Shown: piece after piece, positions 37,209-48,100 of the stretch
Layout of the letters: each line of letters starts with the position of its first letter
Numbering within the stretch: the first letter of the stretch is position 1
Source: Muribaculaceae bacterium
Lineage (GTDB): Bacteria; Bacteroidota; Bacteroidia; Bacteroidales; Muribaculaceae
Reading direction: 5' to 3'
DNA: 64,000 nt
Assembly: GCA_022510385.1 (NCBI GenBank)
Contig: JAFLTQ010000009.1
Location: 46,219-110,218 of the forward strand
Notes under the pieces: generated by a model
What the model was told of the DNA's origin: nothing
Database searches by the model: none
Seen by the model: only the letters and a program-made list of their open reading frames with translations
Made by a program: the position numbers and the translations under genes

Positions 37209-38723
37209 ATGATTCGACTTCATAAATATATATTTCTCTATCTATCTCTGTTGATGGTCCCGGTTCTTGCGGGTTGTCGAAACAGTGATAATGAGTCACC
37301 CGATTTTAAAGTGCCCGAGGGGATGACTCAGTTGACGCTGCTTCTGCCGGATTATCAAACCGGAGCAGCTCAATTCGGCACTCGAGCTTTCGACCCTCTG
37401 GAAGAAGGGTATATGAGCAATCTTTATGTTATTGCCATCAAATATGCCGACCTCGATGATGATGGGAACGTCATAAAAGAATACCAAATGAATGAGGGGG
37501 TGGTTTACACTTACGCCCTTAATCCCGTAGGGGAAAAATTCAAATATGGACAAAATGATTATCATATCTTCAATGTAGCCCTTTATCCCGGTAAATATAA
37601 ATTTGCTGTCCTCGCTAATGTGGATCTCTATCTTTGGAGGGCTAAAAAAATTTCTGACTTCCGATTAGAGCAAGACCTTCGGGACATAGTTCTTTATTTC
37701 TCCGAAGACACCCCGTTGGTGCCCTACCATCTGCCGATGGTTTGTCTGCCGGAAGAAATAAAATATTCTGTCGAAAATGATTCGGGGGAATATCCCGAGG
37801 CTAAACTTGTTGATCAGAACACTCCATTAGTCACTCTTGAAAAAGGGAAATCTACGCACATATTCGCTGATATGAATTTTCTTTGTGCTAAGGTGAGATA
37901 CACTATCCTTTTTGATAAAACTCCTAACGGCATCTCGGAAGCTTTTGGAAATTCATGGATCCGTTTCAATGTTGACGACAGACTCAAACCTATTGCCACG
38001 AATATCAGAAGCTGGACTAAAATTTTGGACCCTGCAACCAAAGGCGATAAGGTGTTGATTGAAAATGATTTTATCCTGAGTTCCGATATTTCTTCAGCTG
38101 ATGATGAAGAGAAAACTGACGGTGCCACCGGAGCTTCTTATTCTGCCAATAGAGGATGGTGGAACATGAGCATCGACAGATATAAGTGGTCGGAGGAAGG
38201 TGAAAATTATCCCAAAGGACCCAAGTCTGAGCTTACTCCTTGGGACGGCTCTCTCGATGATTGGATTGAAAGCAAGCAGAAAGTTTGGCAAGGCATCGTC
38301 TATCTGCCTGAGAATCTTTATAACGGAAAGTCAAAAACAACAAGATTGGAATTCCCATACCACACTCGTCTGAATTCTCTTGAGGAAACCCCGGAGGTAT
38401 TAGCCGACAACCCAAAGGTAATTTATCTATTTGGCAATGATGTTGAAAGCAAATTTGAAGGGCTAAACGGTGAGGATTATTCCGACGCTCAAGGGTCTTA
38501 CATAGGGTTGGACCGTGACTATTTCTATGATGTGGTGGCAAAAGTCACTAATCCCGACGGAAATATGGCTGTCCAAGTTTTCGTTAGTATTATCCCCTGG
38601 CACGAAACCGACCAAAATATTACTGAGTCGAAACCCGGTTCTCGACCTCCCCAAACATCAATCGAAGATGTGGTCCACGACTGGACTGAAAACAATGAAA
38701 ACAATGAATCTACTGATTTTTAA
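37209..38723 (+). CDS. FimB/Mfa2-like fimbrial lipoprotein, module B copy 1
   Basis: 504 residues from the ATG at 37209; an in-frame TTG 21 bases earlier is less likely. Lipobox cysteine at 23 (LAGC), arginine at 59 in FGTRAFDP. Motifs YPGKYKFAVLANVDLYLW, LVPYHLPMVCLPEE and CAKVRYTILFD are shared with the gene at 41366. The GKYKF-VAN pattern resembles the FimB/Mfa2 anchor family that holds pili to the outer membrane. No C-terminal donor strand is obvious, which suits an anchor. Confidence 0.7.
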   Translation: MIRLHKYIFLYLSLLMVPVLAGCRNSDNESPDFKVPEGMTQLTLLLPDYQTGAAQFGTRAFDPLEEGYMSNLYVIAIKYADLDDDGNVIKEYQMNEGVVYTYALNPVGEKFKYGQNDYHIFNVALYPGKYKFAVLANVDLYLWRAKKISDFRLEQDLRDIVLYFSEDTPLVPYHLPMVCLPEEIKYSVENDSGEYPEAKLVDQNTPLVTLEKGKSTHIFADMNFLCAKVRYTILFDKTPNGISEAFGNSWIRFNVDDRLKPIATNIRSWTKILDPATKGDKVLIENDFILSSDISSADDEEKTDGATGASYSANRGWWNMSIDRYKWSEEGENYPKGPKSELTPWDGSLDDWIESKQKVWQGIVYLPENLYNGKSKTTRLEFPYHTRLNSLEETPEVLADNPKVIYLFGNDVESKFEGLNGEDYSDAQGSYIGLDRDYFYDVVAKVTNPDGNMAVQVFVSIIPWHETDQNITESKPGSRPPQTSIEDVVHDWTENNENNESTDF

Positions 38724-38746
38724 TTACGAGGGTTTAAACATTAGAA

Positions 38747-41281
38747 ATGTCTTTTATATCTAAACATAAACTTTTTTTAGCGCTTCTATTCATATTGGGG
38801 GCAACCTTATGGGCTTGCACTGATGATAAATTAATGCAACCTGACCCTTCAGATGCCCCGGAGATAGTTGACCCTGAAGGATTGGCAATCTCTTTCGCTG
38901 TGCAACTGAGTTCCACAGATGGTGCCACGCGTGACGAGGCCTCAAGTGTTGATGATGAAACATTCATCGATACATACGACAATTATGTAGATACTGCTCG
39001 TATGTTCAAAGTCTTTCTTTTCGACCAAGACGGGCAGTTCATGTTTGAAAGTCAGAATAGATCCGTTAGAAAAAGCGCAGACGACAACGGTCAATGGTAT
39101 GTGACAATTCCTTTAAACAACTCTATCCGGGATGACCAAAACCGCTCTATTTTAGGCCAAATTAGATCGGTCTTGGAAAACCAATCCTTTAAAATCGCTG
39201 TCCTTGCAAACTGGCATGATGAAATGCCTCGCTCTAACAGACCGGAAGATATAACGCCTTTTGCACTTAACTGGAGTTGGCAAAATAGCGTGCTTAATTC
39301 AAGTGCCGACCCGGCAAATATTAGAAATATCAATGATCTTCATCATCTCGTCGTTGATGGCAATTACTCTTCAGGTTTTAAAGCACCGGCAGAGGGAGAA
39401 AATTCTGATGATAATTCCAACTCAAGAGCTGACACTCGTGCCGAGCGATATGATACATATAGTTTCCTGATGGATGGTGACAGGAAAATGGGGCTTAAGA
39501 CTAACTGGGTCACTTCAAATATCCCCGAAATGTCCGAATCCTATGCTGACACTTATATAAGACAATACTGGAAACCGAAAGAGGACCCAACACAACATCC
39601 TGACTATCAACCATCTGATTTCCTTTATCGTTACAGAATGGGAAGACTTTGGCAAGTCTGGAATTTTGGTGGCAACTATGAAGGGAATCAATTACCATAT
39701 GGTCAACTCGCACGACATAAAGACGATAAACCTGAAACTAACCCACATGTTTATCTGGAAAATGAACTCAGGAATATCTGGAATAAAAGAAGTGGAGAAA
39801 ATTTCGAAACTTGGCTCGGAGAAGCAGAATCTTCAAATGCATTAGAAGATCTTTCTAATAATGACGGTTTTATTTTTTCAAATGTGCCTGATAATTCTGC
39901 AAATAATTATAAAAATGGCGTAAAATCATACGCGTTCCATTATAATAACTACCATGGAATCAAATTGGGGAGAACCAATTATACTGAGGATAAAGATGGC
40001 AAGAACAGATTAGATATAACGAGCCAGTATAATGCAGGATATATCAAGATTATAGCTCCCGCCACCGGCAAACTCCGTGTCATTTATGGAAGTCCTGACG
40101 GTAAGATAAATGCTAAATTCAATGTGCAGCGTGGCAGCAATTATGAGGCTCAGTCAAATGGGTCTACATCCACAACTCCAAGCCAATACTATAGAGCCAT
40201 TAGCATTACCGGGGGACCGGAAGAAATATATATATATAATGAATATGCCAATGCGCCTGTGGTTATTTATGCTATTGAATATATTTGCGACAAGTATTTA
40301 AGCGACACGGACAGGGTGGGTGTCGAACAACCTATTCCTATGTATGGAGTGCAGATGTTCCCCAAAATCGAAAACTGGGGAGCTGCTTCTGTAGTGAATC
40401 TTTCCAACACAGGATTAAACATTAATCTGATACGGTCGGTCGCTAAAGTTGAGCTGTATATACGTGACCGTAGCAATGAGGAGGAAAGTGCTTTGGCTTA
40501 TGTAGGGATGAGAAGTATGAACCGCTCTTCCCGTTGTGAACCTATGGATGTCGAAACGCCCACAAACAGGGCGTGGGCAAAAACCACTAATTTGAGTTAT
40601 CATGACCATAGCCACTGTGAATGGTTCGATCTCAAAGACTATGGCCCCTGTTATCAACCTTCCGGAAACGAGAGCTTACAGGATTATAAAAATTGGTTAT
40701 CCTGGTTCTACGGTGCCTGGAATCAAAAATATCTGGCAAGTGGTGACGGAACCGGGGGTAGCTACCTGCAAAAGACAAGTTCCGACAAATGGAGCTGGCC
40801 TTTTAACGGCATCACCCTCCCCTCCTCGGATTATTATCCCCATATCTTCAATCCATCTATCGAAAGAACTGACTTTTGTGAGTTTATTTATAAAGGGAAA
40901 ACCGCAAGCGGCTATTTGAGATACATCCTCTATATGCCCGATAAATTTATTGACGACCCTAACACTGTAGGCGACAGAACTGCTACTCCGAAAGTGGCTC
41001 ACGTTGAATATCGGTATGAAAAAAATTCGGAAACTTATCTCGATGATAATGAGTGCCACCGTATCTATTTCACTGATTATTCCAACCCTAACGCTCCAAT
41101 CAATGATGTATATTCGGATGAGTTTGATGCCTTTGAGAAATCAAACACTTCTGACCTTTGGCCCGTAATGCGTAATCATATCTACCGTTTCTATATAGGA
41201 GGAGATTTCGAAACTCAAGAAATCTACGTAAAGGTTAAAGATTGGGATACTTCCACTCCTCCAAAAAAAGAAATCTGGTGA
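38747..41281 (+). CDS. Fimbrial lipoprotein, module A copy 2
   Basis: 844 residues. Lipobox cysteine at 24 (LWAC), arginine at 62 in GATRDEASS. It is a clear paralog of the gene at 34346, sharing FKVFLFDQDGQFMFESQ, QSFKIAVLANW, NIRNINDLHHL, PIPMYGVQMFPKIENW and SRCEPMDVETPT, plus the C-terminal WPVMRNHIYRFYIGG. It keeps the central beta-sandwich (GKLRVIYGSPDG, IYIYNEYANAPVVIYAIEY, about residues 385-515). Identity looks moderate, so the duplication is old and the two have probably specialised. Confidence 0.7.
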   Translation: MSFISKHKLFLALLFILGATLWACTDDKLMQPDPSDAPEIVDPEGLAISFAVQLSSTDGATRDEASSVDDETFIDTYDNYVDTARMFKVFLFDQDGQFMFESQNRSVRKSADDNGQWYVTIPLNNSIRDDQNRSILGQIRSVLENQSFKIAVLANWHDEMPRSNRPEDITPFALNWSWQNSVLNSSADPANIRNINDLHHLVVDGNYSSGFKAPAEGENSDDNSNSRADTRAERYDTYSFLMDGDRKMGLKTNWVTSNIPEMSESYADTYIRQYWKPKEDPTQHPDYQPSDFLYRYRMGRLWQVWNFGGNYEGNQLPYGQLARHKDDKPETNPHVYLENELRNIWNKRSGENFETWLGEAESSNALEDLSNNDGFIFSNVPDNSANNYKNGVKSYAFHYNNYHGIKLGRTNYTEDKDGKNRLDITSQYNAGYIKIIAPATGKLRVIYGSPDGKINAKFNVQRGSNYEAQSNGSTSTTPSQYYRAISITGGPEEIYIYNEYANAPVVIYAIEYICDKYLSDTDRVGVEQPIPMYGVQMFPKIENWGAASVVNLSNTGLNINLIRSVAKVELYIRDRSNEEESALAYVGMRSMNRSSRCEPMDVETPTNRAWAKTTNLSYHDHSHCEWFDLKDYGPCYQPSGNESLQDYKNWLSWFYGAWNQKYLASGDGTGGSYLQKTSSDKWSWPFNGITLPSSDYYPHIFNPSIERTDFCEFIYKGKTASGYLRYILYMPDKFIDDPNTVGDRTATPKVAHVEYRYEKNSETYLDDNECHRIYFTDYSNPNAPINDVYSDEFDAFEKSNTSDLWPVMRNHIYRFYIGGDFETQEIYVKVKDWDTSTPPKKEIW

Positions 41282-41365
41282 TTAACTCCGCGTAAAATAT
41301 TAGCCTTCATTGACTAAGGGATAAATTGAGGAAGATGATTCCCAAACTAACAAACAATTATTGAA

Positions 41366-44300
41366 ATGAATTTTTTGTCACATATATTAAGGTATTTGAA
41401 TCCCATCCGACAGCTCAGCTCGTCGCTAAGATTTATAGCTCCTCTGTTAACTGTCTTAGGGCTGGCTACATCTTGCACCGATGATATCCCTTCCGACCGA
41501 ATCGATGTAGATGAAGATTTTTCCGGAATCACCCTTATGATCCCTGATGCTTTGGCCGCAGCTGAATATGGCGCCACTCGTTCCGATGAATTTGTAAATA
41601 CCAGGGCTTACGACAAATCCCGTGAAACTAATTTCAACACCCTTTATATTGTTGCCATAGAAGAAACCAATGAAGGGGAAATGCTGCATACCTATTTTAA
41701 AACTCAATATGACAGCTACGATGCTTCTACCGGGTACAGGCTTTATAAAATTGCCCTGAATCCCGGAAAATATAAATTTTATGTCGTGGCTAACCTAAAC
41801 CGTTATCTTTTCACTGACGACGGACTCGACACAACTTTCCCCTCCCAAGGCACTTCTGAACGAAATATCAGGAACCTGATTATCAACTTTGTACCTCAGA
41901 CTCCTCTCGAACCGGGCTTCCTCCCAATGGCCTGCCTCCATGAGAATATTAAAGTGGATTCTCCCGATGAATCTGCAAAAGTGGGGAATCCCGACAATCT
42001 AATCGACATTCAAAAGGGAAATCCTAAAAAAATTTATGCCGATCTGGAATATCTCTGTTCTAAGGTGAGATACACTATTCTTTTCGATAGATCTAAATCA
42101 AGTTTCGGTGCTAATGATATTATTGATGTTCAGATTGATGGATCATCTCTTGCTCCCTTTGCAACAAATCTCAGACACCGCACTCCTTTAGACCCGACTA
42201 TGCAGTTGAACGATGTCCTCAATGTCAATGACGATATCTCAGCTATGGCCGATGCCTACCCATCTTATTTCATTCTGGATAACACCGGCAATTTAGCCTC
42301 TTGGAATATTCCTTTGGCAAGACATATATATGGAACTAATTTCGATTTCTATGAGGATGTTAGTTCCGACTCGGAGATAACCAGAGCTTTGGATCAAATT
42401 TATCAAAATCCGTGGTCTGCTTCCAAAGGCTCTTGGACCGGAGAAACTTTCCTCAATAAAAGAGCTTGGCAAGGTATCGCTTATTTCCCCGAAAACTTTG
42501 TCTCTGATGAGAAAGATAGGAGCACTCTATTGACTAAACTGGCTTTACCCTACCGCTTTAATGGTGAGGAGGGTGCGGAAAGTCCACGCCAAATACTTTT
42601 AGACTTTGATAATCAGAATAGCCAATATGGATTGAAGCGTGCCAAAAGCTATGATGTATATGTGGTGATTAAAAATCCCGATCCCGCAGATATGGTCGTG
42701 AAAGTGGTTATTAACGATTGGACACTCCAACAACTCACCTATCAATTACATGGCCCCTACGAACTTATCGTTGACAAAACTTACGTGGAATCCCTTAGTA
42801 TGATTCAGGATGCATATATCTGGTTTAAATCTGATATCCCGCCGGAGGAAATCGGGTTCTCCTCTCCATGGGTATCCATAAATAATAATGTAGACGATGA
42901 AAGTTCCCGTCGTCCTATTTTCGTAGGTGAAGTGGTGAAGAATTCTGACGGCTCCTACCTCACTAATGAAGAGGGGTATCATCAGCTCAGAGTCGGATTC
43001 AACCTCGAGGTCCCTTATAGAATCCTGCATAGTCTGGGATCCTATGGTGAAGGTAAAGAATATGATAAAAGCGATATCTCTTTCTTTCACATCATAGCAG
43101 GGAATCTTCAGAAAAGAATAGATATCCTTAACCTTGACCTTGACCCATATCTTGAAGTGACTCCGCAGACCATTATCGTTGATACTCGGGAGTTATACAC
43201 TTCGGGCTACGACAACTTCTCTTATCCTATCTCTTTCGAAACAAATGTAGATATTACTGATGGAGTAACACTCCAAATCCTCGACCCAAGTACCCTTTTA
43301 TCAACCGGGCTTGGCGACGGCGATTTTAAAGTGTCTAAACCCTCTTTTGTTTCCGGGTCTGCTTCCCCTTATAATGTCTCCGTGAAAGAGGGAACCCTCA
43401 ATCTTAATATCCGCAATATTATTACAGGCAATCCATTCTGGAACAAAAATAACGATTATACTCTTACTTTTATATTAACAGTCCCTGCCGACATTAACGG
43501 TGGAGACCCCATAGTAATAGAGAAAACTGTTACTATTAAAGTTCGTCCATTCTCCGGAACTTATGTAATTCATTTCCGCGATAACACCAAACATTGGCAC
43601 GACACGCATATTTACGTTTATCAGGATCTGACTTTGCCCTCCGATTTGACTTCGAAGGAACCGGGAACCGACGGATATGATCCTGATGAGTTACATCCTT
43701 ACGCCGGCAAAATTGTAGGATTTATAGAAGATAACCCCTCAAGCGGAAAGCAATGGAACGCAGCCGTCCAGTATGTGTTCAGTAATAACTGTAGCTTCCG
43801 TGGTTGGAAAGGTTATGGGGGCCCGGATATCAATAACCCTTGGGAAGAGTCGTCATGGACTCACACGCCCCCCACTGAAGACGGGTCAACTTATGGTTTT
43901 GTGATGTTCGGCCAACCTAACGGTAATTTCTGGAATTATTCCTACGCTTACAATATCACCTATGGCATCGCCGAAAATCAAGACCGGAAAAAAAGATATA
44001 ATTATGAAGTGAATTTCAATGGCGACCATCAGAATTCCCTCGATCATTGGGGGTGTCGACGTTGCCAATTGATGGCCCCTGATTACAATGACGGTAATGA
44101 CGACCACTTCTATACCGGAATCTCCATGGAAAAAGAGGAAGATGGATGGTGGAAATATACTCTTACAGGAGTTGCACAACCGGGTAGAACAATGATTATT
44201 TTTGCTAACCATCATGCCCCTTGGGAGAAGAGCGAAGGCGACTATACAGCTGAAGACAACCGTTGGCCCGGTGACTATGAATCCGGTCTTCCTCTCTTTG

Positions 44301-45082
44301 ACTTTGAAGACAATGAAGGTTGGTTCCTTTTCGATGGTAACACCACCAATTCCGACCAGAAATTCACCGATGATAAACCTTCGAATATTATTCCCTTATC
44401 ATTTAACGGGACCTACTCCAACAATTTAACTCTTGAAATCCTTTTGCCTTCTGGCATCACTGTAAATAGTATTGAAATTGGCCATCAGTATAAATACACA
44501 GGCGACGAATTCGGTTATTATGATGAATCAAAATTTGATAACCAATATTATTCTGACCAAAAATATAATAACGGGATCACATACTCTGATGGTAAGGCTA
44601 CTTTTACTTTCTCTAACCCTAATGCTATCGGGTTTGACAATATTGTAGCTAAGGTTAATTTCAGCAACGGCTCTGACAAGACCTATTACCTTTCTCCTAA
44701 AAACTTCATCAAATCAGGAAATGGTTATATCACTGCTAAGCCGCTTTATACTGAATTTAACTCTCAGATAGAATTGTTCGTGAAGTGGAACGACCATGTC
44801 ACTAAGGATTATAAGCCCGGAAACAATGGCTCCTCTTATGTCATGGTTGATTACGGTGGTAATAGTAATGAAAGAGTAAGCTACTCTCCTACCGAGAATG
44901 AGTATGGTAATTATAAGTATGTCACTTTCTCCACGCAAACGCCAACGAGTAATAAAGACCAGCTTATATTCAGACTTCCGGCTGATAACAACTATTCTAA
45001 AAACCTAAAGGTGGAAGACCTCACTAAATATTATATTCCAAGACACGGTTATTATCTGATTAACGTGCATAAACTGCCATAA
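41366..45082 (+). CDS. FimB/Mfa2-like fimbrial lipoprotein, module B copy 2, with large C-terminal extension
   Basis: 1238 residues. Lipobox cysteine at 37 (ATSC), arginines at 72 and 80 in ATRSDE and NTRAYDK. Residues 1-460 parallel the gene at 37209 (LNPGKYKFYVVANLNRYL, LEPGFLPMACLHENIK, CSKVRYTILFD). About 750 extra residues follow. These hold beta-sandwich segments and, around residues 730-980, a stretch with YVIHFRDNTKHWHDTHIYVY and later NRWPGDYESGLPLFDF...EGWFLFDG, which resembles starch-binding (CBM26-like) modules. The extension suggests a surface adhesin rather than a simple anchor. Confidence 0.65.
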   Translation: MNFLSHILRYLNPIRQLSSSLRFIAPLLTVLGLATSCTDDIPSDRIDVDEDFSGITLMIPDALAAAEYGATRSDEFVNTRAYDKSRETNFNTLYIVAIEETNEGEMLHTYFKTQYDSYDASTGYRLYKIALNPGKYKFYVVANLNRYLFTDDGLDTTFPSQGTSERNIRNLIINFVPQTPLEPGFLPMACLHENIKVDSPDESAKVGNPDNLIDIQKGNPKKIYADLEYLCSKVRYTILFDRSKSSFGANDIIDVQIDGSSLAPFATNLRHRTPLDPTMQLNDVLNVNDDISAMADAYPSYFILDNTGNLASWNIPLARHIYGTNFDFYEDVSSDSEITRALDQIYQNPWSASKGSWTGETFLNKRAWQGIAYFPENFVSDEKDRSTLLTKLALPYRFNGEEGAESPRQILLDFDNQNSQYGLKRAKSYDVYVVIKNPDPADMVVKVVINDWTLQQLTYQLHGPYELIVDKTYVESLSMIQDAYIWFKSDIPPEEIGFSSPWVSINNNVDDESSRRPIFVGEVVKNSDGSYLTNEEGYHQLRVGFNLEVPYRILHSLGSYGEGKEYDKSDISFFHIIAGNLQKRIDILNLDLDPYLEVTPQTIIVDTRELYTSGYDNFSYPISFETNVDITDGVTLQILDPSTLLSTGLGDGDFKVSKPSFVSGSASPYNVSVKEGTLNLNIRNIITGNPFWNKNNDYTLTFILTVPADINGGDPIVIEKTVTIKVRPFSGTYVIHFRDNTKHWHDTHIYVYQDLTLPSDLTSKEPGTDGYDPDELHPYAGKIVGFIEDNPSSGKQWNAAVQYVFSNNCSFRGWKGYGGPDINNPWEESSWTHTPPTEDGSTYGFVMFGQPNGNFWNYSYAYNITYGIAENQDRKKRYNYEVNFNGDHQNSLDHWGCRRCQLMAPDYNDGNDDHFYTGISMEKEEDGWWKYTLTGVAQPGRTMIIFANHHAPWEKSEGDYTAEDNRWPGDYESGLPLFDFEDNEGWFLFDGNTTNSDQKFTDDKPSNIIPLSFNGTYSNNLTLEILLPSGITVNSIEIGHQYKYTGDEFGYYDESKFDNQYYSDQKYNNGITYSDGKATFTFSNPNAIGFDNIVAKVNFSNGSDKTYYLSPKNFIKSGNGYITAKPLYTEFNSQIELFVKWNDHVTKDYKPGNNGSSYVMVDYGGNSNERVSYSPTENEYGNYKYVTFSTQTPTSNKDQLIFRLPADNNYSKNLKVEDLTKYYIPRHGYYLINVHKLP

Positions 45083-45135
45083 TGGATCAATGAAGTCTAA
45101 TCGCCTTCTTCAAGATTAACTTAAAAATCTTAGAA

Positions 45136-48100
45136 ATGAATTTTCTATCAAAAATAATATCATATATCAAGAAAATAAACTTCGGAGTGGCAATCCATCA
45201 CCGACCTAAGGATATATTGACGGCGTTCTATGCTATTGTTGTCTCCTCAATGTTAACCTCCTGCTTTGTGGGAGAAGACTTCTCCGACGCCCTTTGCCCT
45301 TCTGATGATTCAATTTATATCCAGTTCGCCATACCCGATCTACGCTCTATTCTTACTCGGGCTTCTGAAAAAGAAGTCATGGTAAAAGATATTGTCGCTC
45401 TTGTTTTTATCAAGTCAAATGATGAAAATGATGGAAAATTCCTGATTAGTCAATCTTTTTCCACTGAAAATATTGTTGATAACACTATTCGTCTTAAACT
45501 CGGTGGAAATGTGAGAGATTATGATCTTTCAATTTATCTCGTTGCAAACCCTGATGATGTAGATAAAATTAAGAATGTAAACTCAATTGCAGATCTGCGG
45601 AAATATGTGTTGAATCAACCTGTTTCACTGGATGACGGGCTCCCAATGATAGGATGGCAGACAGTGAATACCTCCGCCACATCCGCCTCCATGAGTCTGA
45701 CTCGTTCTGTCGCTAAAGTCTCTGCCTATTATTCAGGGAAAGACTCAAAAATAAGTCTTAATGGCCTGCAAATTTTCCATAATGCCATTAACGGATATCT
45801 CTCCTCCCCTATTAATACTGAAAATGAGTATAAAGATTATGTCTTCCAAGTTAATAGTCCAACCAATCCTGACTCCTTCTCTGAGAATTTGGTGGAATAT
45901 TGCTACCCTTCTTTAGGATATAAGGGGAACGGCCTTTCTGACCCAGGGGCATTTGTAGTAGTTAAAGTGACAAGAAACCCGGCCTTTCCCGCTCAATATT
46001 ATCGTATCAATCTCCGCAGAGATAAAGATAATTCCGAAGATCTCGAATATCTTGACTTATTGGCTAATCATCATTATCAGATTGAAATCACTGATGTCTT
46101 TAACGATGGTTATGATTCTCCTGAGGAAGCTGCAAAACATCCGGAATCCGATCAATATCTGGTTTATATTATACATGACCATGCGGCTGAAGTTTTCTCT
46201 ATGGTTACTGACGGTATGAGAGAACTGGGGGTCACTTCAAACGTAATTCTTTCCCCCACTCTCACTGAAGCAATGGTTGTTGTGAAATGTTACGATGCAA
46301 GCCAACCTGATGTAGTGATATCCTCAGATGAAATCACTTATCCGGATGATGAAAAAAGTTCGTGGATTATTGTTGATAGAGTTGAAGAACATGAGGTTAG
46401 TGACTTTAATAAATATTGGGACAATGACACTAAAGGATCTCAATATGAATTCTATCTTAAATTAAATCCGGAGGAGAATGTCTATGAAGATCAAACCGGA
46501 TATATAACTTTTTACTGGCAGGGTTTAAAAAGAACTGTTCAGGTGAACTATGAAGCTGCTTTCCTCCTCCCGACGGTATGCACTGTTGAACTCACTATAA
46601 ATGGGGATGGAAACTCTTATTTAATAAAAGATTACTGGACCTTCGTAACCGGACAAGGTGAATCCCCGTTGCCCGACGGCACAGGGGTGAACGAATCTGA
46701 GAAGGCTAACACTCCGCGCCTTTTCGGCATCCAAGCTGAAGATATGTCAGGGAAAAAGCGCACTGGTGGCTTCCATTTCCCGATGCCTATGGGTAATAAC
46801 TCATCATCTCCCTGGACTTATGAATATACTATTAATTTTGCACAACTCGCAGCTCTTGATGATACGGGAACTACAATCGATAATATTTCCATAGTAATCA
46901 ACGGGGATGAGTTCTGGAATGATAAGATCAATTGGAAATACCAAGGTGATGGCAAGGGAATCCTTTCAATGACTTCCGGAAACAACCTTTACACTTATGC
47001 CGGAGGTAGAATCTCTTTCATGGTACATTTTAAAGAAACAGACGGCACTTCGGAAATAATAGCATCTATATATCACACAGGAATTTTCCATTATTTAGGT
47101 GATACCAAATATGTCGATGAGTCTGATCGAGGTTATTACTATTACGAAGTGGTACCTATGGGAGGGAATAAGGATAAAGATTTCTGGCTCGACAGAAATA
47201 TAGGAGCTAAAGCTAATACCCCGTTTATTGATATTGAAAGAGTTTTCGATGGCGCTGAACCTGCTGACTATCGCAAAGCTGCCGGTAAACTCTACACTAT
47301 CGTCGAATCTCTTAATCCTTTCGCTCTCCCAACTTTTGATTTTGGGATGATTCCTCCCGGTTATCATATTCCAAACCAGTCGGAATGGGACAATATCAGA
47401 TTGAATACGAATTTCACTACAAAAGATACTATAATTGACAGAACTTCCTATCTGACTACTTTCTATAGAACAGGCAATCCTAAAATAGGAGATGTTCACT
47501 TCCAGAAAGCTCGCTATTATAACAAATCCAATATTTGGACTACTTCCCCAAAATTTGAAGAGACTCCTACTGTTGGGGATGCCGGGGCCGGGTACTATTG
47601 GTCTGTTACAGAGGCTCCTGCTATGGAAAAAGAGGAAATGGGCAACTGGGTTAGAGCTCTCTATCTTAATGGCTCGGTTTCTACATACATGAATGCAAGT
47701 GTCACCGACCATCGCATGCCTATTCGTTGTAAAGCCGGTAATGCTCAAGAGGCTGATACTCAAAAAGAATATTTTGTTAGTTTCAACGTCCATGAAGCTA
47801 CTCATATTTTCCTTTTCGACACAAGAAATGGAGAAAATACTCCTCTTTACACATTCCCCGGTAAAGCGGTGGGAACTACTGCCTCAGCGGCTCAATGGCA
47901 ACATTTCTATTGTTCAACTACCGTTGACCCTGATGACCTCAGAATGTTGTTCGTAAAATTACAAGACGATGGGAAGGTGACTATTTATACTCGTAATGGT
48001 GACAGTTTTAACACAACTGTAAGTTACAATCCCGCTTATCTCACAGAAGACTATTCCTGGACAATTCAAAAGGGTAAATTCTATGACTTATGCGAAGTCG

